Assembly: GCA_009781045.1 (NCBI GenBank)
Contig: WQYW01000036.1
Span: forward strand, 1 to 38,000
Reading direction: 5' to 3'
From: Alphaproteobacteria bacterium
GTDB taxonomy: Bacteria; Pseudomonadota; Alphaproteobacteria; Rhizobiales; Xanthobacteraceae
Length of the DNA stretch: 38,000 bases
Under the pieces are notes generated by a model. That model was not told where the DNA came from, did not search any database, and saw only the letters and a list, made by a program, of their open reading frames with translations. Below, in pieces: positions 17,816-26,040 of this stretch (positions are counted from its first letter, which is position 1; each line of letters begins with the position of its first letter). The position numbers and the translations under genes were made by a program.

Positions 17816-19018
17816 ATGACAAAGACAGCGCAGCTGCAGGCGGACCGGATCTGGACGGGGACCATCAATGAGCGCCCCGAGGTCAAGGGCGGCTTCGATC
17901 GCAGCCGAACGGTGCGTTTCTACGACACCACGCTGCGCGACGGCGAACAGGCGGTCGGCGTGGTGTTCTCGTCCGAGGACAAGTTTGCGATCGCCTGCGC
18001 GCTGGATGATCTCGGCATCGGCCGGATCGAATCCGGCTTCCCGCGGGTCTCCGTGGAAGACACCAAAGCGGTGGAGCGCATCCTGGCGGCCAGTCTCAAG
18101 GCTGAGATCTGGGGCTTTTCGCGCGCGGTAAAGGCCGACATTGATGCCCATATCGAACTCGGCACCACCGCGATCCTGATCGAGATCGCGACCAGCGATG
18201 CCAAGATCGCAGCCTATGGCTTTACGCGGGAGACTGTGATCACAAGGCTCAGCGATGCCATACGGCATGCGCGCGCGCATGGCATGCGGGTGATCTTCTT
18301 CCCCGTAGATGCGACGCGGGCCGATCTCTCCTATCTGGAACAGGTCTATCATGCCGCGGTGCGGGCCGGTGCGGAAGAAGTGGCGGTGGTCGATACCATC
18401 GGTGCCTGCGCGCCGGAAGCGGTGGAGTTCCTGATCCGGAAGGTCGCGGGCTGGCTCGGGCCGGACGTGCCGATTCACTGGCACGGCCATAACGATTTCG
18501 GTCTGGCGACGGCGGCGGCGATTGCTGCGGTGCGCGGCGGGGCGACCTGGATCCAGGGAACCATCAACGGCATGGGCGAGCGTGCCGGCAATGCCGACAT
18601 TTGCGAAGTGGCGCTGGCGCTGTCCTGCCTCTATGACGTCCCCGTGGAGATGGATCTGTCAAAGGCGCGCCGGGTCTCGGAAATCGTGCGCAAAGCTGGC
18701 GGCTACCAGGTTGACAAATGGAAGCCGGTGGTCGGAGAGGCTCTGTTTGTCCGTGAAAGCGGGGCGGTGGCGGCGCAGTTCCATATGCCCGATGCCATTG
18801 AACCCTATTCCTCGGAAATCGTGGCGGCAGAACGCGGCATCGTGCTCGGCAAGAAGAGCGGCCTCGCCAATATCGAGATAAAACTCAAGGAGGTCGGAAT
18901 CACCCTCGACAAGGAAAAAGTCGCGACACTGCTGGCAGCGGTCAAGGACGTGGCGACAAGAGAGCGGCGCCTGATCGGTGATGAGGAATTCGCCGCCATG
19001 GCGCGGGCGCTGCCATAG
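17816..19018 (+). CDS. DRE-TIM metallolyase, homocitrate/isopropylmalate synthase-like
   Basis: The 400-residue protein has the HMGL-like TIM barrel. The signature DTTLRDGEQAVGV is at residues 37-49, where Arg41 and Asp42 are the catalytic and metal residues, and the HWHGHNDFGL metal histidines are His223 and His225. Family enzymes condense acetyl-CoA with a 2-oxo acid (homocitrate, citramalate, isopropylmalate synthases) or perform the reverse aldol cleavage. There is no LeuA regulatory dimer domain at the C-terminus, so feedback control of the leucine type is unlikely. It is the last gene of the LLM-to-cyclase operon, ten bases after the cyclase gene with GAGGA as ribosome-binding site. The company of catabolic genes argues for a degradative or salvage step rather than amino-acid biosynthesis, but substrate is unknown. 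Confidence 0.88.
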   Translation: MTKTAQLQADRIWTGTINERPEVKGGFDRSRTVRFYDTTLRDGEQAVGVVFSSEDKFAIACALDDLGIGRIESGFPRVSVEDTKAVERILAASLKAEIWGFSRAVKADIDAHIELGTTAILIEIATSDAKIAAYGFTRETVITRLSDAIRHARAHGMRVIFFPVDATRADLSYLEQVYHAAVRAGAEEVAVVDTIGACAPEAVEFLIRKVAGWLGPDVPIHWHGHNDFGLATAAAIAAVRGGATWIQGTINGMGERAGNADICEVALALSCLYDVPVEMDLSKARRVSEIVRKAGGYQVDKWKPVVGEALFVRESGAVAAQFHMPDAIEPYSSEIVAAERGIVLGKKSGLANIEIKLKEVGITLDKEKVATLLAAVKDVATRERRLIGDEEFAAMARALP

Positions 19019-19743
19019 GCGGCAATGCGCGAGAGCTTCGCATGCATCGCAGGCGCGCTAATCGGCGGCCTGGCTGTCGGCGAAGCGGGCAGTGCGTGAC
19101 GTGAAGCTGTGGTGATGGCGGTCGTCCGGGAGCGCGACGACACCCTTGTGAGGAGCGCTCACTCGATCGGATCGCTCCCCTCAGGAAGCTGTCTCTGTGC
19201 CCTTGTTCCGGGTTCCGGGTTCCGGGTTCCGGGTGTATGATGCTGCATTCTGTGCAGGGCCTGGACATTGCCGGAGGATTCCGCGGCGAAGGCGCAGGCT
19301 GCTTTCGTCCGGGACTGTCAAAGGCATGACGCTATGCGCCTGCTCCAACGCCAGGCTTGCGAAAACGCGGGATGTCCGCACTCCAGACCACCGGCAGAGT
19401 GAGGAGCGGCGAATGGGCCCTGAGACGCGCCAGTGCGAGGGCGAAGACCGCATTGTTTCCGGTCGGGCGTGCCAGCACCAATGCCCGGTGCGCCCTGGAC
19501 TGCGCAGCCACTCAGCCTCTCCCAGGCTCCAGCCGTCGCGAAGGATGGTGTGGTGCAGGGTGTCGATCCATCGGCGGAAATGGCTGCCGCAATCTGCAAG
19601 GTCGTGGGCTTGAGGAGACAGTTGCGCTGCCGCCTGTGAGCCCCTCCCTGATCGGGAGTGCGCTTGCTGCGCTCCACGCCGACGATCAGGCATCAGCAGT
19701 CGAATTGACCTGATACTATACAACATCGTAAACTTGCCTATTT
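19019..19743. other. Gene-poor debris between the two plus-strand operons
   Basis: A weak inverted repeat (GGAGCG at 19152-19157, CGCTCC at 19173-19178) may help end transcription of the upstream operon. Four perfect copies of TTCCGGG lie at 19206-19233. Minus-strand reading over about 19320-19720 gives protein-like text split over frames (for example RALVLARPTGNNAVFALALA), suggestive of a decayed gene that I cannot name. Confidence 0.45.
19206..19233. repeat. Heptanucleotide tandem repeat (TTCCGGG)4
   Basis: TTCCGGG is repeated four times without error over 28 bases, in non-coding debris. It is a simple microsatellite and could vary in copy number. No gene is downstream close enough to suggest phase variation. 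Confidence 0.9.
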
Positions 19744-20091
19744 TCAAGGCGAAGGTGCTTTGAATGTGAATGACGCGGCCAAATTACGAAGCACATCATA
19801 CGGCGCACCCCATTCAGCCCCAAACGCCCTGCAGACATCTGGAATAGAAATGCGCAACTTCGCAGTAGCGCATGGTTGTTCGTGAGTGATGATTTTCGCC
19901 TCGGTGACGATGGCCTTTGCAACCAGCCATGGATCAGCACCAGAGAGAAACTTCGCTTGAGCTTCTGGTCGGCAACCTGACGATCCAACGTGATTTGCGA
20001 CCAAAGCCATTGCGTGTTGCGTCTTTGCATCGTCAACCTTCAGAAACCATGGCTTTGTTTGCCGTGTAACGGCCGAGAGCGGGCTAGCCAC
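19744..20091 (-). pseudogene. DUF4411 PIN-like protein, N-terminally truncated
   Basis: The minus-strand frame (115 residues) matches the C-terminal two-thirds of DUF4411, a PIN-domain-like family usually about 160 residues and often paired with an ImmA/IrrE-type protein in toxin-like modules. Recognisable segments are ADPWLVAKAIVTEAKIITHE and KLRISIPDVCRAFG. The N-terminus with the first PIN acidic residue (a LLDTN-like start) is absent, and upstream sequence to 20170 does not supply it. No partner gene is adjacent. The break lies near a 20-base motif shared with the left end of the window (20151-20170), so mobile-element activity may have removed the 5' end. Confidence 0.6.
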
Positions 20092-20426
20092 CGCGCCCTT
20101 CCTCCACCCTGCTGGAAATCAAGACGTAGTTTATTGTTACACTCTGGAGTTGAAAATCTGGTGTCGGGTGGTCTCCTTCGCAATGCAGCATGATGGGATA
20201 ATGTCTTTTGCCGCGCTGGCAGTCAAGTGCACCCGCCTTTCGAAGCAAGCCCGGTACCACCGCTTCGTACTAACGTCCCCTCCGAAGGAGGAGAACCATT
20301 GCAGGGTCCGGACCCGGTATCTGCGGAAAACGGTCGGCGCGGCAAGGTTCTCAAATACTGAAAGTCAGACTGCATCGCTGCGGAACGCAGGGCGATGTGA
20401 ACAGAAAGTTGACCCGGGAGGATGCC
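20092..20426. other. Upstream region of hydroxylase set A
   Basis: This 335-base stretch should contain the promoter of set A. It carries the IS-like motif TGAAAATCTGGTGTCGGGTG at 20151-20170 (17 of 20 matches with 48-67). A TGGCA...TGC pattern at 20217-20231 was examined as a sigma-54 site and has the wrong spacing. The CoxG-like gene has a strong ribosome-binding site, GGGAGG at 20416-20421. Confidence 0.4.
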
Positions 20427-20897
20427 ATGGCGATGACGATGAGCGGTGAAGTCGAGCTTGAGGCTTCGCGCGAAGCGGTGTGGGTCAAGCTGAATGACCC
20501 GGCAGTGCTCAAGGCCTGCATCGCCGGCTGTGAAGAACTGGAGAAGACCGATGACGGGGGTTTCCGGGCGGTGACCAAGGTGAAGATCGGCCCGGTTTCG
20601 GCGCGATTCCGCGGTCGTGTCATGCTCAGTGATCTTGACCCGCCCAACGGCTACCGGATTTCAGGCGAAGGAGAGGGCGGCGTCGCGGGCTTTGCCAGGG
20701 GCGGTGCGACCGTAAGACTATGCACGAGAGATACTGGAACAGTGTTGTTCTATAACGTCGAGGCGCAGGTTGGCGGCAAGCTGGCGCAGGTTGGCCAGCG
20801 GCTGATCAATGGTGCGGCGAAAAAACTCGCCGACGAATTCTTCGCCAATTTTGCCCGGACGGTGCAGGCTTGTGAAATGGCTTCGACGCCGGCGTGA
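20427..20897 (+). CDS. CoxG family SRPBCC protein, hydroxylase set A
   Basis: The 156-residue protein has the START-like SRPBCC fold of CoxG, with the typical opening MSGEVELEASREAVWVKLND and a later motif close to VKIGPVSARFRGRV. In the cox operon of CO oxidisers, CoxG helps attach or mature CO dehydrogenase at the membrane; in other molybdenum hydroxylase clusters its role is less clear. There is no signal peptide, so it is cytosolic or peripherally membrane-bound. Start ATG 20427 has GGGAGG six bases upstream; an earlier GTG frame at 20397 is less likely. It leads the set A genes and is homologous to the N-terminal domain fused to the set B large subunit. Confidence 0.88.
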   Translation: MAMTMSGEVELEASREAVWVKLNDPAVLKACIAGCEELEKTDDGGFRAVTKVKIGPVSARFRGRVMLSDLDPPNGYRISGEGEGGVAGFARGGATVRLCTRDTGTVLFYNVEAQVGGKLAQVGQRLINGAAKKLADEFFANFARTVQACEMASTPA

Positions 20898-21063
20898 GGG
20901 CATGCACCGGAACAGATGCGGGGAATTCGGCGCCGTGGCGTGGTCGCGCCGGAGGCCGTCCGCTCTTTCGGCAGCAAGGCCTTTTGGGAGCAAAAGCGCT
21001 CTGAAATGCCGTCCGCTGAAAGTTGATAACGCAACATTAACGCATAACGAGTGTGGAGGAAAC

Positions 21064-21936
21064 ATGGCATTGGCGAAACTGGAGGCGTTCCACGTTCCCG
21101 ATAGTGTCGACGCGGCGTTGGCGCTGTTGAAGGACAGCGAAGAGGCGTTGCCGCTTGCCGGCGGCACGTTTCTGCGTGGTCTGGATGCGCGCGGACTGCT
21201 CAGCGAGGTCGAGGCGCTGGTCGATATAAGGAAGGCCGGTCTGTCGGGTCTGCGTCTTGATGACGCAGAGTTCGAAATCGGCGCGACGGTGCCGCTGGCC
21301 GCGATCGCGGCACTGGAGGCGGTGAGAACCGAGCCCTGGCTCGCCGCGCTCCGAGAGGCCTTGAGCCATCCGCCGATGCAGGTGCGCAACACGGCGACGA
21401 TCGGCGGTTGTGTCGCCGCTTCCTGTCCGTTCTTTGACGCCCCCACCGCGCTGCTGGCGCTCGATGCCGAGGTCATCGTGCGCGGGGCGGGCGGGATGCG
21501 GCGCATGGCGCTTGCCGCGCTGTTCGGCGGCATGTTCGTCAACACCCTGGGGAAGGGCGAGATCGTGACCGCCGTGGTGCTGCCGGTGCCGACGGGGCGT
21601 TGCGCTTCGGGCTTTGTCAAGCTGGCGGGAAATGCCAACGATCTTGCCATCGTCAATGCGGCGGCGCGGCTGACGCTTGACGCCGACGGCATCTGCACCG
21701 ACGCGCGGGTGGCGCTCGGCGGTGGTGTCGGGGAGCAGGCGTTGCGCTCGGCCGCAGCCGAAGCCGTGCTGGCCGGGTCGCGTCCCGAGGCGGACGTGCT
21801 GGCGCGGGCGGCGGATGCTGTGGTCGGTGAAATCGATGCGCTGGCCGATCATCGGGCATCGGCGGCCTATCGCGTACGGATGGCCAAAGTCATGACGCGC
21901 CGTGCGCTCGAACGCGCGCTGGCGTGCGTCAACTGA
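21064..21936 (+). CDS. Molybdenum hydroxylase FAD-binding subunit, set A
   Basis: The 290-residue protein is the medium (CoxM/CutM-type) subunit that passes electrons from the [2Fe-2S] clusters to FAD. The FAD pyrophosphate loop AGGTFL (residues 32-37) and the second motif ATIGGCVAAS (residues 111-120) are present, followed by the C-terminal CO dehydrogenase flavoprotein domain. Start ATG 21064 follows GGAGGAAAC. The gap of 166 bases after the CoxG-like gene is non-coding. It is directly followed by the ferredoxin-type subunit, giving M-S-L order. The usual NADH- or O2-reacting ability cannot be judged from sequence. Confidence 0.93.
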   Translation: MALAKLEAFHVPDSVDAALALLKDSEEALPLAGGTFLRGLDARGLLSEVEALVDIRKAGLSGLRLDDAEFEIGATVPLAAIAALEAVRTEPWLAALREALSHPPMQVRNTATIGGCVAASCPFFDAPTALLALDAEVIVRGAGGMRRMALAALFGGMFVNTLGKGEIVTAVVLPVPTGRCASGFVKLAGNANDLAIVNAAARLTLDADGICTDARVALGGGVGEQALRSAAAEAVLAGSRPEADVLARAADAVVGEIDALADHRASAAYRVRMAKVMTRRALERALACVN

Positions 21937-21954
21937 GTCGGGGAGAGACGGAAA

Positions 21955-22416
21955 ATGAAGAAGGTGATGTCGCTCGAAGTGAACGGCGAGGCGCACGAAG
22001 TGGCGGTGGAGCAGGATGCGACCCTGCTCAACGTATTGCGCGATCACGTCGGTCTCAACGGCCCCAAGCGCGGCTGCGACAACGGCTCCTGCGGCTGCTG
22101 CACCGTCCATGTCGAAGGCAAGGCGGTGTATTCCTGTATGTGCTACGCGCTCTCCTATGACGGAGCGAAGGTGACCACCGCGGAAGGGCTGGCCCAGGGT
22201 GGTAAACTCCACAAGCTGCAGGCGGCGTTTATTGAGGCCGGCGCGGTGCAGTGCGGCTACTGCACCTGTGGCATGATGATGACGGCCAAAGAACTGCTCG
22301 AGGAGTGCCCCGATCCCGATGAGGAGCGCATCCGTCACGCCATCTCCGGGAACCTGTGCCGGTGCACGGGCTATGCCAAGATCGTGGACGCCATAAAGCT
22401 GGCGGCGAAAGCCTGA
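21955..22416 (+). CDS. Molybdenum hydroxylase [2Fe-2S] subunit, set A
   Basis: The 153-residue subunit carries two [2Fe-2S] clusters. A plant-ferredoxin-type site uses Cys41, Cys46, Cys49 and Cys61. A C-terminal four-helix site uses Cys100, Cys103, Cys135 and Cys137 (CGYC and CRCTGY). It transfers electrons from the molybdopterin subunit to FAD. The motif CGYCTCGMM has a cysteine (Cys105) where most relatives have proline; this adds a thiol next to the second cluster. Length and cluster spacing are otherwise normal. It lies 18 bases after the FAD subunit gene with GGGGAGAGACGG upstream. Confidence 0.95.
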   Translation: MKKVMSLEVNGEAHEVAVEQDATLLNVLRDHVGLNGPKRGCDNGSCGCCTVHVEGKAVYSCMCYALSYDGAKVTTAEGLAQGGKLHKLQAAFIEAGAVQCGYCTCGMMMTAKELLEECPDPDEERIRHAISGNLCRCTGYAKIVDAIKLAAKA

Positions 22417-22448
22417 CCGGTCCCCGACGAGCGATGAGGAAACGAACA

Positions 22449-24809
22449 ATGAGTGAACTGAACGTCGTTGGAAAGAGTGTCAACCGGCCGGAAGCCTATG
22501 AGAAGGTGACAGGGGGCCGCTCCTATCCGGTCAACGTGCGGCTGCCGGGCATGCTGCATGGCAAGCTGCTGCGCAGCCCCTATGCCCATGCGCGCATCCT
22601 CAGCATCGACACCTCGCGGGCCGAACAGCTGCCGGGCGTCAAGGCGGTGCTGGTGCCCGCCGACGTGCCGCAGATCCGGTTCACGCCGGTCTATTTCGTG
22701 CCGTCCCAGGCGCCCAGCATGGTGCGCGATTTCGATATCATGAACGGCGAAGTAGTGCGCTATATGGGACAGCCGGTTGCGGCGGTGGCCGCCACCACGC
22801 CCGAGATCGCGGAAGCGGCGCTGCTTCTGATTGATGTCCGCTATGAGGAACTGCCGGCGGTCTTTGATCCGGAGGCGGCGATGGCACCGGGAGCGGTGCA
22901 GATCCACCCCCATGCCCCGGGCAATGTCGCGGTCGACGTTTCCGCGATTCCGCCGCTTAAAGCGATGTTTGAGTCGGGCGACCTCGAGCAGGGCTTTGCC
23001 GAGGCCGATTTCATCTTCGAGGGCACCTATGAAACCCAGCGCGTCCATACCTGCTACATGGAGCCGCGGATCTGCGTGGTGGAGATGGATGGCGAGGACA
23101 ACGTCACCATCCACGTCGCCACCCAGCATGTTTTCGGGACGCGGGAGAAGCTCGCGGTCGCGCTTGGCATTGGCGAAAGCAAGGTCAAGGTCATCAAGTC
23201 GCCCTATATCGGCGGCGGCTTCGGCGGCAAGCTCGAGCTGAGCGCGATGGAGCCGGTGGCGGCACTGCTGAGCCGGAAAGCCGGGGGCCGCCCGGTCCGC
23301 ATTGAGCACTCGCGGGCGGAGGATTTCATCACCACGACGCGCAATCCGATCAAGGTCCACCTCAAGACCGGGGTGAAGAAGGACGGCACCTTCACCGCAC
23401 GCTATGCGAGCAGTGTGCTCGACTGTGGCGCCCACGCCACCCATGGTTCCGAAGTGATCCTGGTTCACGGCGCTTTCGGTGTCTTCTTCAACTACCACGC
23501 GCCGCACCAGAAATGGGAGGGCAAGACCGTCTACACCAACAACATGATCGGGGGCGGCTACCGCGGTTACGGCGCGCCGCAGGGCAGCTTCGCGGTGGAA
23601 TCGCAGATTGATGAAATCTGCACTGCGCTCAAACTCGATCCGATCGAGATGCGGCTCAAAAACGCGCGCCAGCAGGGGGAGCCGCATCCGTTCAATCCGG
23701 CCTTCACGCTGTCGACCTATGGACTGGAAGACTGCCTGCGCCAGGGCGCGGCGCGCATCGACTGGAAGGCGCGCAAGGCGGCGGTGAAGGGCGATGGGCA
23801 CAGGAAGCGCGGCGTCGGCGTTGCCGTGCACCCGGTCTGGGTTTCGGGCTGCATGGGTTTCCCGGACATCTACGAGCATTCCGGGGCGATTGTGAAACTC
23901 AACCGCGACGGCACCGCCGATCTCGCCACAGCGGCGATGGATATCGGGTCGGGGCAGATCGTCACCCTGTGCCAGATCGCTGCCGAAGAACTCGGGCTGC
24001 CGGCCGGTGCGGTGCGGATGTCGAATCGGCTCGACAGCGACACCGTGCCCTTTGACGCGCCGACCCATGCCAGCCGCGTGACCTACTCGGCCGGCAACGC
24101 GGTGCGGGCGGCGGCGGGTCAGGCGAAAAAGCGCCTTCTTGAGGTGGCCTCGGTGATGCTCGAGGTGGCCGTGGACGATCTCGAAGTCCGCAACGGGGAG
24201 GTCCAGGTCAAGGGTGTTCCCGGCAAGGCGATTGCGGTGGCGGCGGTGGCGGCAAGGGCGGAATCGCCCTTCATTCAGATGACACCGAATGGTCCCCAGC
24301 CGACCACGATCGCAGAGAAAGGCACCATCATCGGTGTTGCCAGCCAGGCTCCGCCGTCGAACCCGACGCCCTGCGCGGCGCAGTTTGTCGAAGTCGAGGT
24401 CGACACCGAAACCGGCGAGGTCACGGTGCTGCAGGCGGTCTATGCCCACGATATCGGCCGGGTCATCAACCCCAGGGCCGCCGAGGGTCAGGTCGAAGGC
24501 GGCTTCCAGCAGGGCATGGGCTATGCGCTGATGGAACAGATCCAGTTCGATGACAGCGGTGCCTGTCTGACTTCAGACTTTCTTAACTACAAGATGCCGA
24601 CGGCGGTCGAAATGCCGCGGCGGATGGAAAGCCTGTTCATCGAAACCGACGACCCCACCGGCCCGTTTGGCGCCAAGAGCCTCGGCGAGTGTTGTGTCAT
24701 CACGCCCGCACCGGCGATCGCCAACGCCATCGCGGACGCCATCGGAGTGCGCTTCAACCAGTTGCCGATCACGCCGGAGAAGATCCTGGCGGGGTTGGGG
24801 AAGCTTTAA
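22449..24809 (+). CDS. Molybdenum hydroxylase molybdopterin subunit, set A
   Basis: The 786-residue large subunit binds molybdopterin (usually the cytosine dinucleotide form) and hydroxylates a carbon next to nitrogen, a carbonyl, or in an aromatic ring using water. Family landmarks are GKSVNRPEAYEKVTGG at the start, GGGFGGKLE, the active-site loop GGGYRGYGAPQG and the catalytic glutamate in GAKSLGE (about Glu747). The form I CO dehydrogenase motif with its copper-binding cysteine (AYxCSFR) is absent, so CO is not the substrate. The GYRGYGAPQ loop is nearer to hydroxylases such as xanthine or hydroxybenzoyl-CoA reductase types. Start ATG 22449 was chosen over an upstream frame. The substrate is unknown. 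Confidence 0.93.
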   Translation: MSELNVVGKSVNRPEAYEKVTGGRSYPVNVRLPGMLHGKLLRSPYAHARILSIDTSRAEQLPGVKAVLVPADVPQIRFTPVYFVPSQAPSMVRDFDIMNGEVVRYMGQPVAAVAATTPEIAEAALLLIDVRYEELPAVFDPEAAMAPGAVQIHPHAPGNVAVDVSAIPPLKAMFESGDLEQGFAEADFIFEGTYETQRVHTCYMEPRICVVEMDGEDNVTIHVATQHVFGTREKLAVALGIGESKVKVIKSPYIGGGFGGKLELSAMEPVAALLSRKAGGRPVRIEHSRAEDFITTTRNPIKVHLKTGVKKDGTFTARYASSVLDCGAHATHGSEVILVHGAFGVFFNYHAPHQKWEGKTVYTNNMIGGGYRGYGAPQGSFAVESQIDEICTALKLDPIEMRLKNARQQGEPHPFNPAFTLSTYGLEDCLRQGAARIDWKARKAAVKGDGHRKRGVGVAVHPVWVSGCMGFPDIYEHSGAIVKLNRDGTADLATAAMDIGSGQIVTLCQIAAEELGLPAGAVRMSNRLDSDTVPFDAPTHASRVTYSAGNAVRAAAGQAKKRLLEVASVMLEVAVDDLEVRNGEVQVKGVPGKAIAVAAVAARAESPFIQMTPNGPQPTTIAEKGTIIGVASQAPPSNPTPCAAQFVEVEVDTETGEVTVLQAVYAHDIGRVINPRAAEGQVEGGFQQGMGYALMEQIQFDDSGACLTSDFLNYKMPTAVEMPRRMESLFIETDDPTGPFGAKSLGECCVITPAPAIANAIADAIGVRFNQLPITPEKILAGLGKL

Positions 24810-25143
24810 CCGTGCCGCAGGGGTAAGGCAGGGGATGGCAGCAGGAGCAATGTGCGATTGCCGCTCATCCATCTCCGCCTCCTCGCACAAAACAACAGCG
24901 TCGCGCCGGATCTGCGAGGAAACCGGCGCGGCGCGACCGCGGGGGAGCGGGAAGTTGGCAGAATACAACCGAAGGTTGTATTCTGTTACCTGCACCTTCG
25001 CTGTCCGGCGTGGCGAGACCGCATGCCCCGCGCTTTCATTCAAATCGATCTGCTCTGCGGGGCAAGCCCACACACCGGTTCCGTCCTACAGTCCGCAAAG
25101 TTCAGGATGAAAACCTGACCATGACCTCCGAAGAGGATTCGCC
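24810..25143. other. Leader and promoter region of hydroxylase set B
   Basis: The 334-base gap contains a candidate promoter overlapping a perfect palindrome (24955-24985, separate entry). A leader hairpin of TGCCCCGC (25024-25031) and GCGGGGCA (25057-25064) has a 25-base loop. The FAD-subunit gene has a GAAGAGGATT ribosome-binding site. The gap and its own promoter suggest set B can be controlled apart from set A. Confidence 0.5.
24955..24985 (+). promoter_or_regulatory. Candidate promoter with perfect 12-3-12 operator palindrome
   Basis: TTGGCA (24955-24960) and TATTCT (24979-24984) are 18 bases apart and match the sigma-70 -35 and -10 boxes at 5 and 4 of 6 positions. The perfect inverted repeat CAGAATACAACC (24959-24970) / GGTTGTATTCTG (24974-24985), three-base spacer, covers the space between them. 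A repressor bound there would block RNA polymerase. The repeat is too AT-rich and lacks a T-run, so a terminator is unlikely. The TACAAC-GTTGTA core recalls GntR- or TetR-type operators; the regulator is not in the window. Confidence 0.55.
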
Positions 25144-26040
25144 ATGTATCCAGCGCCTTTCCGCTACCATAGACCAGCGTCCCTGACCGAGGCGACGCTG
25201 ATGCTGTCCGCCCTTGGAGAAACGGCAAAGCCGCTGGCGGGCGGTCAGACCCTGATCCCGATCCTCAAGCTGCGCATGGACGAGGTCTCGGACCTGGTCG
25301 ACATCGGCCGGCTTGGCGGGCTCAGCTATGCCCGCAGGGAGGACGGCTTTATCCGGATCGGGGCATTGTCGCGCCATGGCTGGATCGCCCAGCAGGAGAT
25401 CGCAGCCCAGGTCCCGATCCTGCGGGATTGCGCCGGGGGCATTGCCGACCGGCAGGTGCGCAGTCGCGGCACCATCGGTGGCTCGGTCAGTGCGGCCGAC
25501 CCCAATTGTGACTGGCCCGCCCTTCTCAACACGCTCGATGCCGAGGTGCTGTGCACCGGCCCCGACGGCGAACGGGCGATCGCCATCGCGGACTTCATCA
25601 CCGACGCCTACACCACCACGCTCAACCCCGGTGAACTGGTTACCGCAATCCGCTTCAGGGCACCGCCTTCCGGCAGTGGCGGGGCCTATATCGCCTATAA
25701 GAAAGCGGCTGCGGCATTTCCGGTCTGTTCGGTCGGCATCCAGATGACGCTGGGCGCGGGCAATGTCTGCGAGGACATCCGCATCGTGCTCGGCGGTGCC
25801 GGTCCAACGGCGCGCCGCGCGCGCGCGGCGGAGGGCGAAGTCAAGGGCAGAACCCTGACAAAAGAACTCTGGGAGCGCGCCGCCGAGGCGGCGCTGACGA
25901 TTGCCGAACCAACCGGTGACGTGCGCGGCTCCGCTGAATTCAAGCGCCAGCTGCTGCGCGGCCTGCTGCTTCAGACCGCCGGCGTCGCCGAGCGCCGCTG
26001 TGCCAACGCCAAGATCGAGGGGAGCCACATCTATGCCTAA
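25144..26040 (+). CDS. Molybdenum hydroxylase FAD-binding subunit, set B
   Basis: The 298-residue subunit is the CoxM/CutM-type flavoprotein of the second hydroxylase. It starts MYPAPFRYHRPASLTEA and has the FAD loop AGGQTLIPI (residues 32-40) and the second FAD motif GTIGGSVSAADP (residues 109-120), both close to the CoxM form. Its C-terminal domain is typical, with IRIVLGGAGPTARRARAAE. ATG 25144 lies after GAAGAGGATTCGCC. Its stop overlaps the start of the following [2Fe-2S] gene by eight bases, so the two are translationally coupled. It is clearly a different lineage from the set A FAD subunit, so set B is not a recent copy of set A. Confidence 0.94.
   Translation: MYPAPFRYHRPASLTEATLMLSALGETAKPLAGGQTLIPILKLRMDEVSDLVDIGRLGGLSYARREDGFIRIGALSRHGWIAQQEIAAQVPILRDCAGGIADRQVRSRGTIGGSVSAADPNCDWPALLNTLDAEVLCTGPDGERAIAIADFITDAYTTTLNPGELVTAIRFRAPPSGSGGAYIAYKKAAAAFPVCSVGIQMTLGAGNVCEDIRIVLGGAGPTARRARAAEGEVKGRTLTKELWERAAEAALTIAEPTGDVRGSAEFKRQLLRGLLLQTAGVAERRCANAKIEGSHIYA

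Noticed and set aside
20217..20231. Sigma-54 promoter (TGGCA...TGC) before the set A CoxG-like gene
   Set aside because: The spacing between GG and GC is one base too short, and no enhancer-binding regulator is nearby.
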